Of a DNA stretch of 64,000 nucleotides, positions 49,499 through 58,493 are shown piece by piece. The stretch spans positions 434,501-498,500 of the forward strand of contig NZ_JAKFGM010000002.1 of NCBI RefSeq assembly GCF_021502585.1, written 5' to 3'. A program made the position numbers and the translations under genes. The notes under the pieces were generated by a model, which worked only from the letters and a program-made list of their open reading frames with translations, ran no database searches and was not told the origin of the DNA. The number at the start of each line of letters is the position of its first letter. Positions within the stretch are counted from its first letter, which is position 1. The DNA comes from Sphingomonas cremea. Its GTDB lineage: Bacteria > Pseudomonadota > Alphaproteobacteria > Sphingomonadales > Sphingomonadaceae.

Positions 49499-51831
49499 CC
49501 GGCCATTCGCTTGGCGCCGAGGCCAAGCACCATCTGGTTCGCGCGCTCATAACTCAGCGGCCGGCCGAACAAATAGCCCTGGATTGTGTCGCAGCCGAGG
49601 TCGCGCATCCGCTCGAAATCCTCGGCCGTCTCCACGCCCTCGGCGGTGATCGACATGCGGAACGATTTGGCGAGTTGGACGATCGACTGAATGATCGCGA
49701 CATTTTCAGGACGCGAACCGGCTTCGCGCACGAAGCTGCCATCGATCTTCAACTTGTGGAACACGGCCTTGTTCAAATAGCCGATAGAGGAATAGCCGGT
49801 GCCGAAGTCGTCGAGTGCGATGCCGACCCCGAGCGAGCGCAGTCGCTTCAATACGTCGAGCGTAAGGCCGTTGTCGCCGAGGAAGACGCCTTCGGTGACC
49901 TCCAGCTCCAGCCGGTTGGCGGGAACCCGGTGACGGCCGAGCGCCTGGCTTACGACATTGGGCAACGCGGGCAGAATGATCTGCTTGGGGCTGATATTCA
50001 GCGCAACGGTGATGGGCTCCGGCCAGGTCGCGGCGGCGCGGCAGGCCTCCTCGATGACCCATTCGCCGATCACCGGCATCAGGCCGCTCTCTTCGGCAAC
50101 CGGGATAAAGACGTTGGGGGGCACGAAGCCGCGCTGCGGATGGTTCCAGCGGATTAGCGCCTCGAACCCGACCAGTTTCTGGGTCTTGGCGTTGACTAGC
50201 GGCTGGTAGACCAGATGGAACTGTTTGGCCGCGATCGCGCCGCGCAAGTCGGTTTCCAGGCGCACACGGTCGTCCTGCTCGGTCTGCAGTTCCGACGAAA
50301 AATATTTGGCGACGCCGCGACCGGCGCCCTTCGCCTCATAAAGGGCGAGATCGGCCTTGAGGATGAGGTCGTCCACGGTGGCCCCGTCGATTGGTCCGAA
50401 GGCGCAGCCGATCGACACGCCGATGCGGATCTCGGTCTGGTCGATCATATAGGGCTCGGCGATAGCCTTGATGATGCTGTCGGCAAGCTGCTCGACCTTA
50501 TGCCGGGATTGGGCGTCGGTGATGACGATCGCGAATTCGTCGCCGCCCATGCGGCCGACACTGCCGTCGGAGCTAACCTGGTCGCACAGCCGCTTTGCAA
50601 CGGCCTGGAGCACTGCATCCCCTTTGGGGTGGCCGAAGGTGTCGTTGACCGGTTTGAAGCCGTCGAGATCGAGAAACATGATCGCGCAGGGCACATTGCT
50701 GCTGGTCGCCTGGCGAAGTGCCTCGCCGAGAAGCTGCCGGACCCGACCGCGGTTGGGAAGGCCGGATAGCACGTCCATGTTCGCCAGGTGGGTCAGTCGT
50801 TCCTGCGTCTGGCGGATTTCGGTGATGTCGCTGCCGACGCCGCGAAAGCCTTCGAAGCGACCCGCCGTATCGACGATCGGGTCTCCTGCGATCGAGATCC
50901 ATCGAGGGCCGCGCGCGGTCTTCAACTCCATCTCGAGCGAATTGAAGGGCTGTTTTTCGAACAGCATGCGGCCGAGCTCTGCATGGCCACCGAGCAGAGC
51001 GGGCATGGAATGGCCGAGCAACTGTGCGGCCGGCCGACCGAGCAGCGCGGTCATGCGGCTGGAAATATAGGTTACGCGATTTTCGGCATCGACTTGCCAC
51101 AGCCAGCCAACGCCGCGCTGCTCATATTCCTGGAGAAGCAGGCTGGCACTTTCCGACTGCGAGCCGAAGTCGGCATTGGTTTTGAGCTGACCGAACGCCC
51201 AGCGCGCAACGGTAAGCACGCCGACAATCGCGACGCCAAGCGTGAACAGGATGGCAAGCATATTGTCGAACTGGACGGAACTGCGCCCGACGAGCAGCGC
51301 GTAGCTGAGCCCGGCGGTGAAGATCGCCATCCACGCCGTAACGCAAGCGGGCACAACTACCAGGCCGAGCGCAGCGATGCCGAGGCCCGCCAGAAGTGTC
51401 GCAGCGACCACCTGGCTTCCGGCACCGATCGAAGGAAATGAAAGGATCGGGAGAGACAGCCAGAGCAGAGCGCGAAATACCACATCGCCCAGCATCAGTA
51501 TCTTCGGCACCTTGCGTCCGGATCGACCGACATGGGTCACGGCCTGCGTACGGGCCAGTTGCATGGCGCCGAGATTGGTGCCGACAACTGCCACGACCCA
51601 ACCGCCCAGATAGGCGGCATCGACATGGCGGTAGAGAATCATCGCCATCAACAGCGCCGCGACACTGTTGGCGGCAGCGAAGAAAGGGGCGAACTGGCCG
51701 CGGGCGATCAACTGCGCGTCGCGCAGCGGACTGCTCCCTTCGTCCGTCTCGCGCGACGTCACGCCCAGCGATTCGCCGTCGGGCAGGCGCGCCGATATCA
51801 TACGCTTGTAACGGTCTGGAGCCTCGTACAT
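49495..51831 (-). CDS. Membrane GGDEF-EAL protein with PAS domain
   Basis: A 778-residue cyclic-di-GMP enzyme. Five to six hydrophobic segments (about residues 50-215) form a membrane sensor, then PAS (Trp-Leu-Trp-Gln-Val-Asp-Ala-Glu-Asn-Arg-Val-Thr-Tyr-Ile-Ser), GGDEF with intact Gly-Gly-Asp-Glu-Phe, and EAL with Glu-Ala-Leu-Ile-Arg-Trp, Asp-Asp-Phe-Gly-Thr-Gly-Tyr-Ser-Ser and Glu-Gly-Val-Glu-Thr. Both catalytic sites look intact, so the direction of c-di-GMP turnover cannot be predicted. No allosteric I-site RxxD is obvious five residues before GGDEF. Stands alone. Confidence 0.93.
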   Translation of the reverse strand: MYEAPDRYKRMISARLPDGESLGVTSRETDEGSSPLRDAQLIARGQFAPFFAAANSVAALLMAMILYRHVDAAYLGGWVVAVVGTNLGAMQLARTQAVTHVGRSGRKVPKILMLGDVVFRALLWLSLPILSFPSIGAGSQVVAATLLAGLGIAALGLVVVPACVTAWMAIFTAGLSYALLVGRSSVQFDNMLAILFTLGVAIVGVLTVARWAFGQLKTNADFGSQSESASLLLQEYEQRGVGWLWQVDAENRVTYISSRMTALLGRPAAQLLGHSMPALLGGHAELGRMLFEKQPFNSLEMELKTARGPRWISIAGDPIVDTAGRFEGFRGVGSDITEIRQTQERLTHLANMDVLSGLPNRGRVRQLLGEALRQATSSNVPCAIMFLDLDGFKPVNDTFGHPKGDAVLQAVAKRLCDQVSSDGSVGRMGGDEFAIVITDAQSRHKVEQLADSIIKAIAEPYMIDQTEIRIGVSIGCAFGPIDGATVDDLILKADLALYEAKGAGRGVAKYFSSELQTEQDDRVRLETDLRGAIAAKQFHLVYQPLVNAKTQKLVGFEALIRWNHPQRGFVPPNVFIPVAEESGLMPVIGEWVIEEACRAAATWPEPITVALNISPKQIILPALPNVVSQALGRHRVPANRLELEVTEGVFLGDNGLTLDVLKRLRSLGVGIALDDFGTGYSSIGYLNKAVFHKLKIDGSFVREAGSRPENVAIIQSIVQLAKSFRMSITAEGVETAEDFERMRDLGCDTIQGYLFGRPLSYERANQMVLGLGAKRMAG

Positions 51832-51888
51832 CCGGTCATCCGCTTGTCTGAATAGACAGCAGATAGGCCAAAGAGCGTTACTTCGCGG

Positions 51889-53826
51889 TTAAAGGTTTGG
51901 CGATTTCCCCTTTGGGAGGAGCCCCAATTTGTCGAGGTCGCGGGTCGTCACAGGGTGGTAGGACGAGCGGTTTTTGGCATAAATCCGCTCCGCAATTGGC
52001 CGCCCCCATGACGGATCTTTTGCCAACGCGGAAATCAACGGCCGTACAAATTTCCGCCGCCCCTGCATCGCCAGAAATTCCTCCAGCGCCGGCACTGCCG
52101 GGTCGAAGCGATTATTTACCGCCAGCATCAGGAAAGCGAACCGCAGCTCATTGTTGCCCGCGCGCGACAGGTTGAAGGCGGCATCGAGGGCCGCAAGCCG
52201 ATCGGCAGGTTGCTTCGGATCGATCCGATTGAGGAATCGCAGTCGCTCGTCGGTCGTCCAGCCGCTCCAGGTAGCCGTATTGGGGAGTTTCCCGGTCTTG
52301 AAGGCCGACACGGCTGAATCGACTGCAGCAAATGCGTTGGGATCGGCCAAAGCGATATTGGTTGGGATTCCAGGTTCATAGACCCAACGATCCAGCTGCA
52401 ACTTGTCCTCAAGCGACCGGTCGCCCTTCACCAGATGCTCGCGGATGTCAGCCAGGAAGATGCTGGTCGTCACCGGCTGGAACATGTGCCTGCTGAACCA
52501 GCCCTTGAGCCACTCATCGAACCGTTCCCGGCCTACGGTCTTCTCAATCGTGCGAAGGAATGCCGCGCCCTTTTCATAGGCGATGTCGGTCAAGCCGGCG
52601 TCGGGATGACGGCCTTTGAGGTCGATATGAAGGCGCGTGTCAGGGTTGGTCGGTCCCCCATTGTCGGCGATCGCCTTGTTCATTGCGTCCAGGCCCAGCG
52701 CGACCTGTTGCTCGGCCACCTTCGGTCCATAAACCTGTTCGATGATCCTGCGCTCGGCATAGGTCGTCATGCCTTCGTTGAGCCAGAAATCGGCCCAAGT
52801 GGCATTGGTCGCGAGATTGCCCGACCAGCTATGGGCCAATTCATGGGCGATCAGGCTGACCAGGCTCTTATCCCCGGCGATAAATGTGGGGGTTAGGAAA
52901 GTCATGGTCGGATTTTCCATCCCGCCCATGGGGAACGATGGCGGCAGGACGAGCATGTCGTAGCGACCCCATTTATAGGGGCCGAACAAAGCTTCCGCGG
53001 CCGCGACCATTTTCTCCGTGTCGGCGAGCTCCGTCGCCGCCTTGTCGAGCATGACCGGCTCAGCCCAGACACCGGTGCGCGGGCCAAGCTGCCTGAACGA
53101 AAGATCGCCGACCGCGATCGCGATCAGGTAGGGCGCGACGGGCTTGTCCATGCTGAAATAGAAGCTCGACCGGTTCGGCGGTGGCGGGGTTGGGTCCGCC
53201 TTGTCGCCCTTCTGGGCACTCATCACCGCAGTCAGCCCGCTCGGAACCGAGATCCACGCCTCCCAGCTTTGCCGGATTCCAGGCGAATCCTGGGTCGGGA
53301 TCCATGTACGGTTTTCGATCGACTCGCCCTGGCTCAACAGGAACGGGTGGTTCTTGCCAGCGGTCTGCTCAGGCGTCAGCCACTGCAGCGCGCCGGAATC
53401 GGGCGCCGATTTGTAGGTAATGACGATCTTGCGCTTGTCCCCGATCTGGATGGCAAGCGGTGCGCCCAGATCCTCGTCAATCGCGCCAATTTTATAGGGC
53501 AGCGGCTTGCCGGCCTCGTCGGTGACCGCTTCGATTTCCAGCCCCTTGTCGTCGAGGATGACCTCTTTGGCGCCTGGCTTGGCCTGAATGTCCAGGGTCG
53601 CCGTTCCGCCGATTCGCTTGGCATCGAAGTCGACATCGAGGTCCAGCGCGACATGGGTGACCCGCGCTTCCAGGGGCTTGGCGTAGCTGTGGATGTCGAC
53701 TGCGTCAGGCGCATCGAGAATAGGGGCGACAACCCCCAGGTCGGCTTTCGGTGGTAATGTGTCCTTGGCTTGGCATGACATCAGGAACAGGGCCGCGGCG
53801 GCGGCCGTCAGGATTCGGTTGGACAA
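51889..53826 (-). CDS. M1 family aminopeptidase, predicted lipoprotein
   Basis: A 645-residue M1 metallopeptidase with HExxH-x18-E zinc ligands His328, His332 and Glu351 in His-Glu-Leu-Ala-His-Ser-Trp...Leu-Asn-Glu-Gly. A Gly-Gly-Met-Glu-Asn motif lies upstream. The N-terminus has a lipobox (Leu-Met-Ser-Cys, Cys18) after a hydrophobic stretch, so it is membrane-anchored outside the cytoplasm. The start is TTG at 53826, supported by GGAG 7 bases upstream and by the signal sequence beginning there; no ATG gives a proper signal peptide. The C-terminal half is leukotriene A4 hydrolase-like. Confidence 0.9.
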   Translation of the reverse strand: MSNRILTAAAAALFLMSCQAKDTLPPKADLGVVAPILDAPDAVDIHSYAKPLEARVTHVALDLDVDFDAKRIGGTATLDIQAKPGAKEVILDDKGLEIEAVTDEAGKPLPYKIGAIDEDLGAPLAIQIGDKRKIVITYKSAPDSGALQWLTPEQTAGKNHPFLLSQGESIENRTWIPTQDSPGIRQSWEAWISVPSGLTAVMSAQKGDKADPTPPPPNRSSFYFSMDKPVAPYLIAIAVGDLSFRQLGPRTGVWAEPVMLDKAATELADTEKMVAAAEALFGPYKWGRYDMLVLPPSFPMGGMENPTMTFLTPTFIAGDKSLVSLIAHELAHSWSGNLATNATWADFWLNEGMTTYAERRIIEQVYGPKVAEQQVALGLDAMNKAIADNGGPTNPDTRLHIDLKGRHPDAGLTDIAYEKGAAFLRTIEKTVGRERFDEWLKGWFSRHMFQPVTTSIFLADIREHLVKGDRSLEDKLQLDRWVYEPGIPTNIALADPNAFAAVDSAVSAFKTGKLPNTATWSGWTTDERLRFLNRIDPKQPADRLAALDAAFNLSRAGNNELRFAFLMLAVNNRFDPAVPALEEFLAMQGRRKFVRPLISALAKDPSWGRPIAERIYAKNRSSYHPVTTRDLDKLGLLPKGKSPNL

Positions 53827-53848
53827 GAAGAAACTCCGAAAAGATAGC

Positions 53849-54433
53849 TCAAGCGGCTTCGCCGACGGCCTTGTAAATACTGTTGATCGGCCTTTCCATG
53901 ACGCGCCGGACCATCGGCTCGAAAAATTCGAGCGGGGCACTATCATAGGAAGGGTCGAAGGCGGCCTGGTCGTAAAGCTCGCAGAAGCGCGCCGTATCTT
54001 CGAAATACTCATGCCCTCGAAACGCTTCCCGCATGTCGCGGTTCATCCCGAGGTAGTGAAAGAAGTAATAGCCCTGAAAGACGCCGTGATGCTGCGTGAC
54101 CCAGTGCAGCTTTTCATCGACAAAGGGCTTTAGGATCGCGGCGGCGATATCGGGATGATTGTAACTGCCCAGCGTGTCGCCAATGTCATGGAGCAGGGCC
54201 ATGACCACATAGGGCTCGCTCTCTCCGGCCCGATGCGCTCGCGTCGCGGTCTGCAGGCTATGTTGCAGCCGGTCGATGGGAAAACCGCCATAATCGCCGT
54301 CAAGCAGCTTCAAATGGGTCAGCACGCGATCCGGCAAAGCATGGGCAAAGGGCATGAAGTGCCGGCCGATTATCTCCCAGTCCTCCTGAGTGCCCTCATC
54401 CATCGATCGGAACTTGGCGTGCTGCTCGTTCAT
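53849..54433 (-). CDS. HD-domain protein related to PhnZ/MIOX-type diiron oxygenases
   Basis: A 194-residue HD-fold protein. The metal ligand spacing follows PhnZ: His58 (Leu-Gln-His-Ser-Leu-Gln), His82-Asp83 (Leu-Leu-His-Asp-Ile-Gly), His93, His115 or His116, and Asp155 or Asp160. The phrase Gln-His-Ser-Leu-Gln-x-Ala is shared with PhnZ. PhnZ and myo-inositol oxygenase are mixed-valent diiron oxygenases rather than hydrolases, so this may be an oxygenase of unknown substrate. The ATG at 54433 follows GGGAGAG. It precedes the M1 peptidase gene by 22 bases. Confidence 0.75.
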   Translation of the reverse strand: MNEQHAKFRSMDEGTQEDWEIIGRHFMPFAHALPDRVLTHLKLLDGDYGGFPIDRLQHSLQTATRAHRAGESEPYVVMALLHDIGDTLGSYNHPDIAAAILKPFVDEKLHWVTQHHGVFQGYYFFHYLGMNRDMREAFRGHEYFEDTARFCELYDQAAFDPSYDSAPLEFFEPMVRRVMERPINSIYKAVGEAA

Positions 54434-54520
54434 CCAGACTCTCCCTGGGGGCAACTCTAATCCCGGGATGCGGAGACGCCAAGGGTAGGCGGTTACGCGC
54501 TTGCCGCCTATATCTGTCCC

Positions 54521-55726
54521 ATGGACCGTATCTCGGCGACCCAGGCGGAAATGGCCAGCGATAGCGTTCGCGCACTGGCCGAGGCCGCGGCACAGGACCA
54601 TGCCATGCGGCCACGTGGAAAGGGACCGGCTCGGCCGATCCTGGCGGGCGTCGGGCTCGATCGGCCATTCTTCGACGACAAGAATCGCGCCTTCTGGGTG
54701 CTGCAATCGATCGGCTGGAGCGGCTATTTCATCCTGCGCTCGCTGTCAGGCCTAGCCAATTCGATGGGCGCGATGTTTGTCGTCCACGCGCTGCTTCTGA
54801 CGGCGACGGGCTATTCCCTCACCCTGCTGATGGCTTCGCTCTACCGGCGGTTGATCACCATGCGGGCGATTTGGACGGTGATCATCAGTCTTGGCACGGT
54901 GGCGCTTGCGGCCGCGGCCTTTTCGTTCATCGAGACGTGGAGCTACTCCACCTTCCTGAGGCCCGACGCCAAGCCGGCCGGCGTCGAATATCTGGGCGCG
55001 ATCATCCTCGATTTCTCGATCCTCGCGGCCTGGTCGGCGCTTTATTACGGGATCAACTATTACCTGCTGCTGGAAGAGGAAATCGACCAGCGTGCCCAGC
55101 TCGAGAGCCAGGCGTCGACAGCCCAACTGGCGATGCTACGCTATCAGCTGAACCCGCATTTCCTGTTCAATACGCTGAACAGCATCTCGACTCTGGTTCT
55201 ATTGAAGCAGACGGAACGCGCCAATGCGATGCTGTCCCGGCTATCGTCGTTCCTACGCTATACGCTGGTCAACGAACCGACTGCCAAGGTGACGTTGGTC
55301 CAGGAAGTCGAGACTTTGAAGCTGTATCTCGAGATTGAAAAGATGCGGTTCGAGGATCGGTTAAGGCCGCATTTCAAGATCGACGCCGACACGATCGGCG
55401 CACGGCTTCCGTCCCTGCTGCTCCAGCCCCTGATCGAAAATGCCATCAAATACGCCGTCACCTCATCGGAACAAGGTGCCGATATCTGGATTAATGCGCG
55501 GCGGGAGGGACGCGCAGTGCGGATCGAAGTGGCTGACAGCGGTCCAGGCCCGGGCGGTGCGCCAGTCGACGCGCAGTCGACCGGGGTCGGTCTGGCGAAC
55601 ATCCAGGACCGCCTGACGCAGGCTTATGGTCCGGCGCATGGCTTTGCCACGCGAACGAACGAACATGGGGGTTTTAGCGTTATCATCGAAATTCCGCTCG
55701 ATACCGATCAAAAGGATCATTCATGA
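54521..55726 (+). CDS. LytS-type sensor histidine kinase
   Basis: A 401-residue kinase with four hydrophobic segments (about 60-185), a short coiled coil and a His_kinase/HATPase pair of the LytS/YehU family: Gln-Leu-Asn-Pro-His-Phe-Leu-Phe-Asn-Thr-Leu-Asn with phosphoacceptor His213, then Leu-Gln-Pro-Leu-Ile-Glu-Asn-Ala-Ile-Lys-Tyr and Gly-Val-Gly-Leu-Ala-Asn. The stop overlaps the start of the LytTR regulator by 4 bp, so the two are a cognate two-component system. Divergent from the HD gene (about 87 bp between starts). Stimulus unknown. Confidence 0.93.
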   Translation: MDRISATQAEMASDSVRALAEAAAQDHAMRPRGKGPARPILAGVGLDRPFFDDKNRAFWVLQSIGWSGYFILRSLSGLANSMGAMFVVHALLLTATGYSLTLLMASLYRRLITMRAIWTVIISLGTVALAAAAFSFIETWSYSTFLRPDAKPAGVEYLGAIILDFSILAAWSALYYGINYYLLLEEEIDQRAQLESQASTAQLAMLRYQLNPHFLFNTLNSISTLVLLKQTERANAMLSRLSSFLRYTLVNEPTAKVTLVQEVETLKLYLEIEKMRFEDRLRPHFKIDADTIGARLPSLLLQPLIENAIKYAVTSSEQGADIWINARREGRAVRIEVADSGPGPGGAPVDAQSTGVGLANIQDRLTQAYGPAHGFATRTNEHGGFSVIIEIPLDTDQKDHS

Positions 55727-56526
55727 CCATTCGCACAATCCTCGTCGACGATGAGCCCCTGGCAACGCAGGGCCTCCGCCTGCGTCTGGAGGCGCACGAA
55801 GATGTGGAGGTAATCGCCACAGCGGCCAATGGTCGCGAGGCGATCCGCGCGATCAAGACGCACAAGCCGGACCTTGTCTTCCTAGACATTCAAATGCCGG
55901 GCTTCGATGGATTTTCGGTCATTTCCGGAATGATGGAAGTTGAGCCGCCGCTGTTCGTTTTCGTTACGGCCTATAACGAGCACGCGTTGCGCGCCTTCGA
56001 GGCGCAGGCGGTCGATTATCTGATGAAGCCGGTCGAGGAAGATCGGCTTGCAGCTACCCTCGATCGGGTTCGCCAACGGCTTGCCGAAAAGCGCGGGGCC
56101 GAAGAGGCCAAGCAGCTCAAGGAGGCGCTGGCCGAGCATGCGCCGGAAGCCGCCGAGGAGCTTGCCGACACAATGCCCGACGCACCATCTTCGTCGCGGT
56201 TCGAAAAGATGATCAACATTCGTGACCAGGGCCAGATTTTCAGGGTCGATGTCGACACGATCGAGCGGATTGACGCCGCAGGCGACTATATGTGCATCCA
56301 GACGGGCGAGAATACGCTGATCCTCCGTGAGACGATGAAGGACCTGGAAAAACGCCTCGACCCGCGCCGTTTCCAGCGGGTGCACCGCTCAACAATCGTC
56401 AATCTTGATTTGGTGCGGCAGGTGAAGCCACACACTAACGGCGAATGCTTCCTGGTGCTGGACAGCGGCGCACAAGTGAAGGTGAGCCGCAGCTATCGCG
56501 ACGTGGTAGCCCGTTTCGTTCACTAG
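55723..56526 (+). CDS. LytTR-type response regulator
   Basis: A 267-residue regulator: receiver domain with Asp9/Asp10 and phosphoacceptor Asp55 (Phe-Leu-Asp-Ile-Gln-Met-Pro), conserved Lys in Met-Lys-Pro-Val, an Ala/Glu-rich linker (about 120-160) and a C-terminal LytTR DNA-binding domain (Ile-Asn-Ile-Arg-Asp-Gln-Gly...Phe-Gln-Arg-Val-His-Arg-Ser-Thr-Ile-Val-Asn). Coupled to the upstream LytS gene. LytTR sites are imperfect direct repeats and I did not find an evident pair in the local intergenic regions. Confidence 0.94.
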   Translation: MTIRTILVDDEPLATQGLRLRLEAHEDVEVIATAANGREAIRAIKTHKPDLVFLDIQMPGFDGFSVISGMMEVEPPLFVFVTAYNEHALRAFEAQAVDYLMKPVEEDRLAATLDRVRQRLAEKRGAEEAKQLKEALAEHAPEAAEELADTMPDAPSSSRFEKMINIRDQGQIFRVDVDTIERIDAAGDYMCIQTGENTLILRETMKDLEKRLDPRRFQRVHRSTIVNLDLVRQVKPHTNGECFLVLDSGAQVKVSRSYRDVVARFVH

Positions 56527-56538
56527 AAGGGGGCAGCT

Positions 56539-56913
56539 ATGGCCAGGATCACCGGCCTGGGCGGCGTTTTCTACAAAGTCGCTGACCCATCCTCGACGCG
56601 TGCCTGGTACCAGGAGATTCTGGGAATTGGCGGTGCGTGGGGTGCGATGTTCCCGTTCAATTAGGATGCCCCCGAAGGATTCACCCTGCTTTCGCCGTTC
56701 AAGGCGGATAGCGACTATTTCGGGCCCAGCGACAAGCCGTTCATGATCAATCTCCGCGCCGACGACATCGACGGCGTGGTTGCGGACCTTGAGGGCAAAG
56801 GCATCGAGATACTCGGCCGTCAGGACGAAGATTATGGCCGCTTCGCCTGGATCCTTGATCCCGACGGAGTGAAGGTGGAATTGTGGCAGCAACTTGGGCC
56901 CGCACCGGAGTAA
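56539..56913 (+). pseudogene. VOC (glyoxalase-like) family gene interrupted by an in-frame TAG
   Basis: Reading from the ATG at 56539 gives a VOC domain start (Leu-Gly-Gly-Val-Phe-Tyr-Lys-Val-Ala-Asp-Pro...Trp-Tyr-Gln-Glu-Ile-Leu-Gly) that hits TAG at 56662-56664 after 41 residues. The same frame resumes directly with a normal VOC continuation (Phe-Met-Ile-Asn-Leu-Arg-Ala-Asp-Asp; Trp-Ile-Leu-Asp-Pro-Asp-Gly-Val-Lys-Val-Glu-Leu-Trp-Gln) to TAA at 56911. The interrupted context suggests a TGG (Trp) to TAG change, one base. Otherwise the frame is intact, so the lesion is recent or a sequencing error. Confidence 0.85.
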
Positions 56914-56920
56914 CTGAAAC

Positions 56921-57670
56921 ATGTCCGATCAAAGCAAATTCGAAACATTCGCCGCGCTCCACGTGCCGGGCGACCCGGTGGTCCTTTACAATATCTGGGA
57001 TGTGGGCAGCGCCCATGCGGTGGTGAAGGCCGGTGCCAAAGCGCTCGCTACCGGCAGCCATCCGGTCGCGGATGCCAATGGCTGGCCGGACGGTCAGCAG
57101 GTACCGATCGACTTCGCGCTGGCCAATGCCCGGCGGATCGTAGAGGCGGTCGAACTGCCGCTGACGGTCGATTTCGAAGGCGCCTATTCGACCGACCCTG
57201 AATTTGGCGGTCGCAATGTCGCTCTGCTGGCCGACACCGGCGCGATCGGCTGCAACTTCGAGGACCAGGTGATCGGCGGCGAAGGAGTGCATCCGCTCGA
57301 CTTGCAGGTGCGACGCATCGAGGCGATCCGCCGTGCCGTAGGAGACGCCTTTTTTATCAATGCCCGTACCGACCTATTCTTGAAGGCGGAGAGCCATGAC
57401 GACGCGCTGGTCGGCCAGGTGATCGAGCGCGGCAAGGCATTCGCCGATGCGGGCGCTAGCGGCTTTTTCGTTCCCCGCCTGGCTGACCCCGTGCAGATTG
57501 AGCGGGTCGTGCGAGAAGTTCCGTTGCCGCTGAACGTCATCGCCTTTCCCGGGGCGCCGCCCAAGTCGACATGGGCAGCCGCGGGGGTGGCGCGGATCAG
57601 CCACGGCCCATTCCCGCACCGCGCCTTGATGGCGCAGCTGGAGGAAATGGCGCGGGCAGCCATCGCCTGA
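56921..57670 (+). CDS. Isocitrate lyase/PEP mutase family protein (copy 1)
   Basis: A 249-residue TIM-barrel protein of the PEP mutase/isocitrate lyase superfamily. Conserved pieces are Tyr-Asn-Ile-Trp-Asp-Val-Gly-Ser-Ala, Thr-Val-Asp-Phe-Glu-Gly-Ala-Tyr-Ser, Gly-Cys-Asn-Phe-Glu-Asp (metal site) and Ile-Asn-Ala-Arg-Thr-Asp. Such short bacterial proteins can be C-C or C-P lyases, for example oxaloacetate or methylisocitrate-like. A phosphonate role is not supported by neighbours. It starts 7 bases after the broken VOC gene. A paralogue follows 70 bp downstream. Confidence 0.88.
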   Translation: MSDQSKFETFAALHVPGDPVVLYNIWDVGSAHAVVKAGAKALATGSHPVADANGWPDGQQVPIDFALANARRIVEAVELPLTVDFEGAYSTDPEFGGRNVALLADTGAIGCNFEDQVIGGEGVHPLDLQVRRIEAIRRAVGDAFFINARTDLFLKAESHDDALVGQVIERGKAFADAGASGFFVPRLADPVQIERVVREVPLPLNVIAFPGAPPKSTWAAAGVARISHGPFPHRALMAQLEEMARAAIA

Positions 57671-57740
57671 TTTGTTGACCGCAAGATTCGGGAAGTTCGG
57701 TATCGCCACCTGCCTCAAGGTAGGCTGCGAGGAGTAATTC

Positions 57741-58493
57741 ATGACAACCAGTCTTTTCGAGCGCTTCGCAGCGCTGCACGTTTCCGGCGACCCTCTCGTC
57801 CTCTTCAACGTCTGGGACGTCGGAAGTGCTGGCGCCGTGGCCAAGTCGGGGGCACGAGCCATTGCCACCGGCAGTGCGTCAGTCGCCATGGCGAACGGCT
57901 TTGGCGATGGCGAGCAGGTCCCGATCGATTTCGCGCTGGCCAATGCCAAGCGGATCGTCGATGCCGTCGAGCTTCCCGTCACGGTCGATTTCGAAGGCGC
58001 TTATTCGAACGACCCGGATGAGGGCGCGCGCAATATCGCCCAGCTGGCAGGGATTGGGGCAGTTGGCTGCAACTTCGAGGACCAGATCGTAGGCGGCGAG
58101 GGCCTGCATCCAATCCGCAACCAAGCCGCGCGGATCGCGGCGGCACGACAGGCGGTCGGACCCCATTTCTTCATAAATTGCCGAACCGACCTGTTCCTTA
58201 AAGCTCCGCAGGAGACACATGACGGGGCGATGCTCGATGAGGCGATCACCCGGGTCCAAGCCTATGCTGATGCGGGCGCAAGCGGTTTCTTCGTGCCGAT
58301 GCTGGGCAATCTCGATCTGCTTGGTCGGCTGTGCGCCCAGTCACCGATCCCGGTGAACTTCATGACTTATCCCGGATGTCCGTCCAACGCCGAGGTCGCA
58401 TCGACTGGCGTGGCCCGGATCAGCCACGGTCCCTTCCCCTATCTGGCGTTGATGGGCCAGCTGGAGGAAGCGGCGCGGGCTGCGATCGGCTAA
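57741..58493 (+). CDS. Isocitrate lyase/PEP mutase family protein (copy 2)
   Basis: A 250-residue paralogue of the preceding protein, alike along the whole length (Phe-Ala-Ala-Leu-His-Val, Val-Pro-Ile-Asp-Phe-Ala-Leu-Ala-Asn-Ala, Arg-Ile-Ser-His-Gly-Pro-Phe-Pro) but clearly diverged, including Cys for Ala in the Ile-Asn-Cys-Arg-Thr-Asp motif. The pair arose by tandem duplication. The same superfamily motifs (Asp-Phe-Glu-Gly-Ala-Tyr-Ser; Gly-Cys-Asn-Phe-Glu-Asp) are present, so it may be active on a different 2-oxo or hydroxy acid. The 3' end overlaps the convergent ABC permease gene by 4 bp. Confidence 0.88.
   Translation: MTTSLFERFAALHVSGDPLVLFNVWDVGSAGAVAKSGARAIATGSASVAMANGFGDGEQVPIDFALANAKRIVDAVELPVTVDFEGAYSNDPDEGARNIAQLAGIGAVGCNFEDQIVGGEGLHPIRNQAARIAAARQAVGPHFFINCRTDLFLKAPQETHDGAMLDEAITRVQAYADAGASGFFVPMLGNLDLLGRLCAQSPIPVNFMTYPGCPSNAEVASTGVARISHGPFPYLALMGQLEEAARAAIG

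Noticed and set aside
56662-56664. TAG read as a non-standard amino acid
   Set aside because: No pyrrolysine machinery in the window and the enzyme family has no such residue; a TGG to TAG mutation or error is simpler.
53849-58493. Phosphonate degradation cluster (PhnZ-like plus PEP-mutase-like genes)
   Set aside because: The genes are on different strands, separated by a LytS/LytTR system, and no PhnY, PhnW or transporter is present; each belongs to a broad superfamily.
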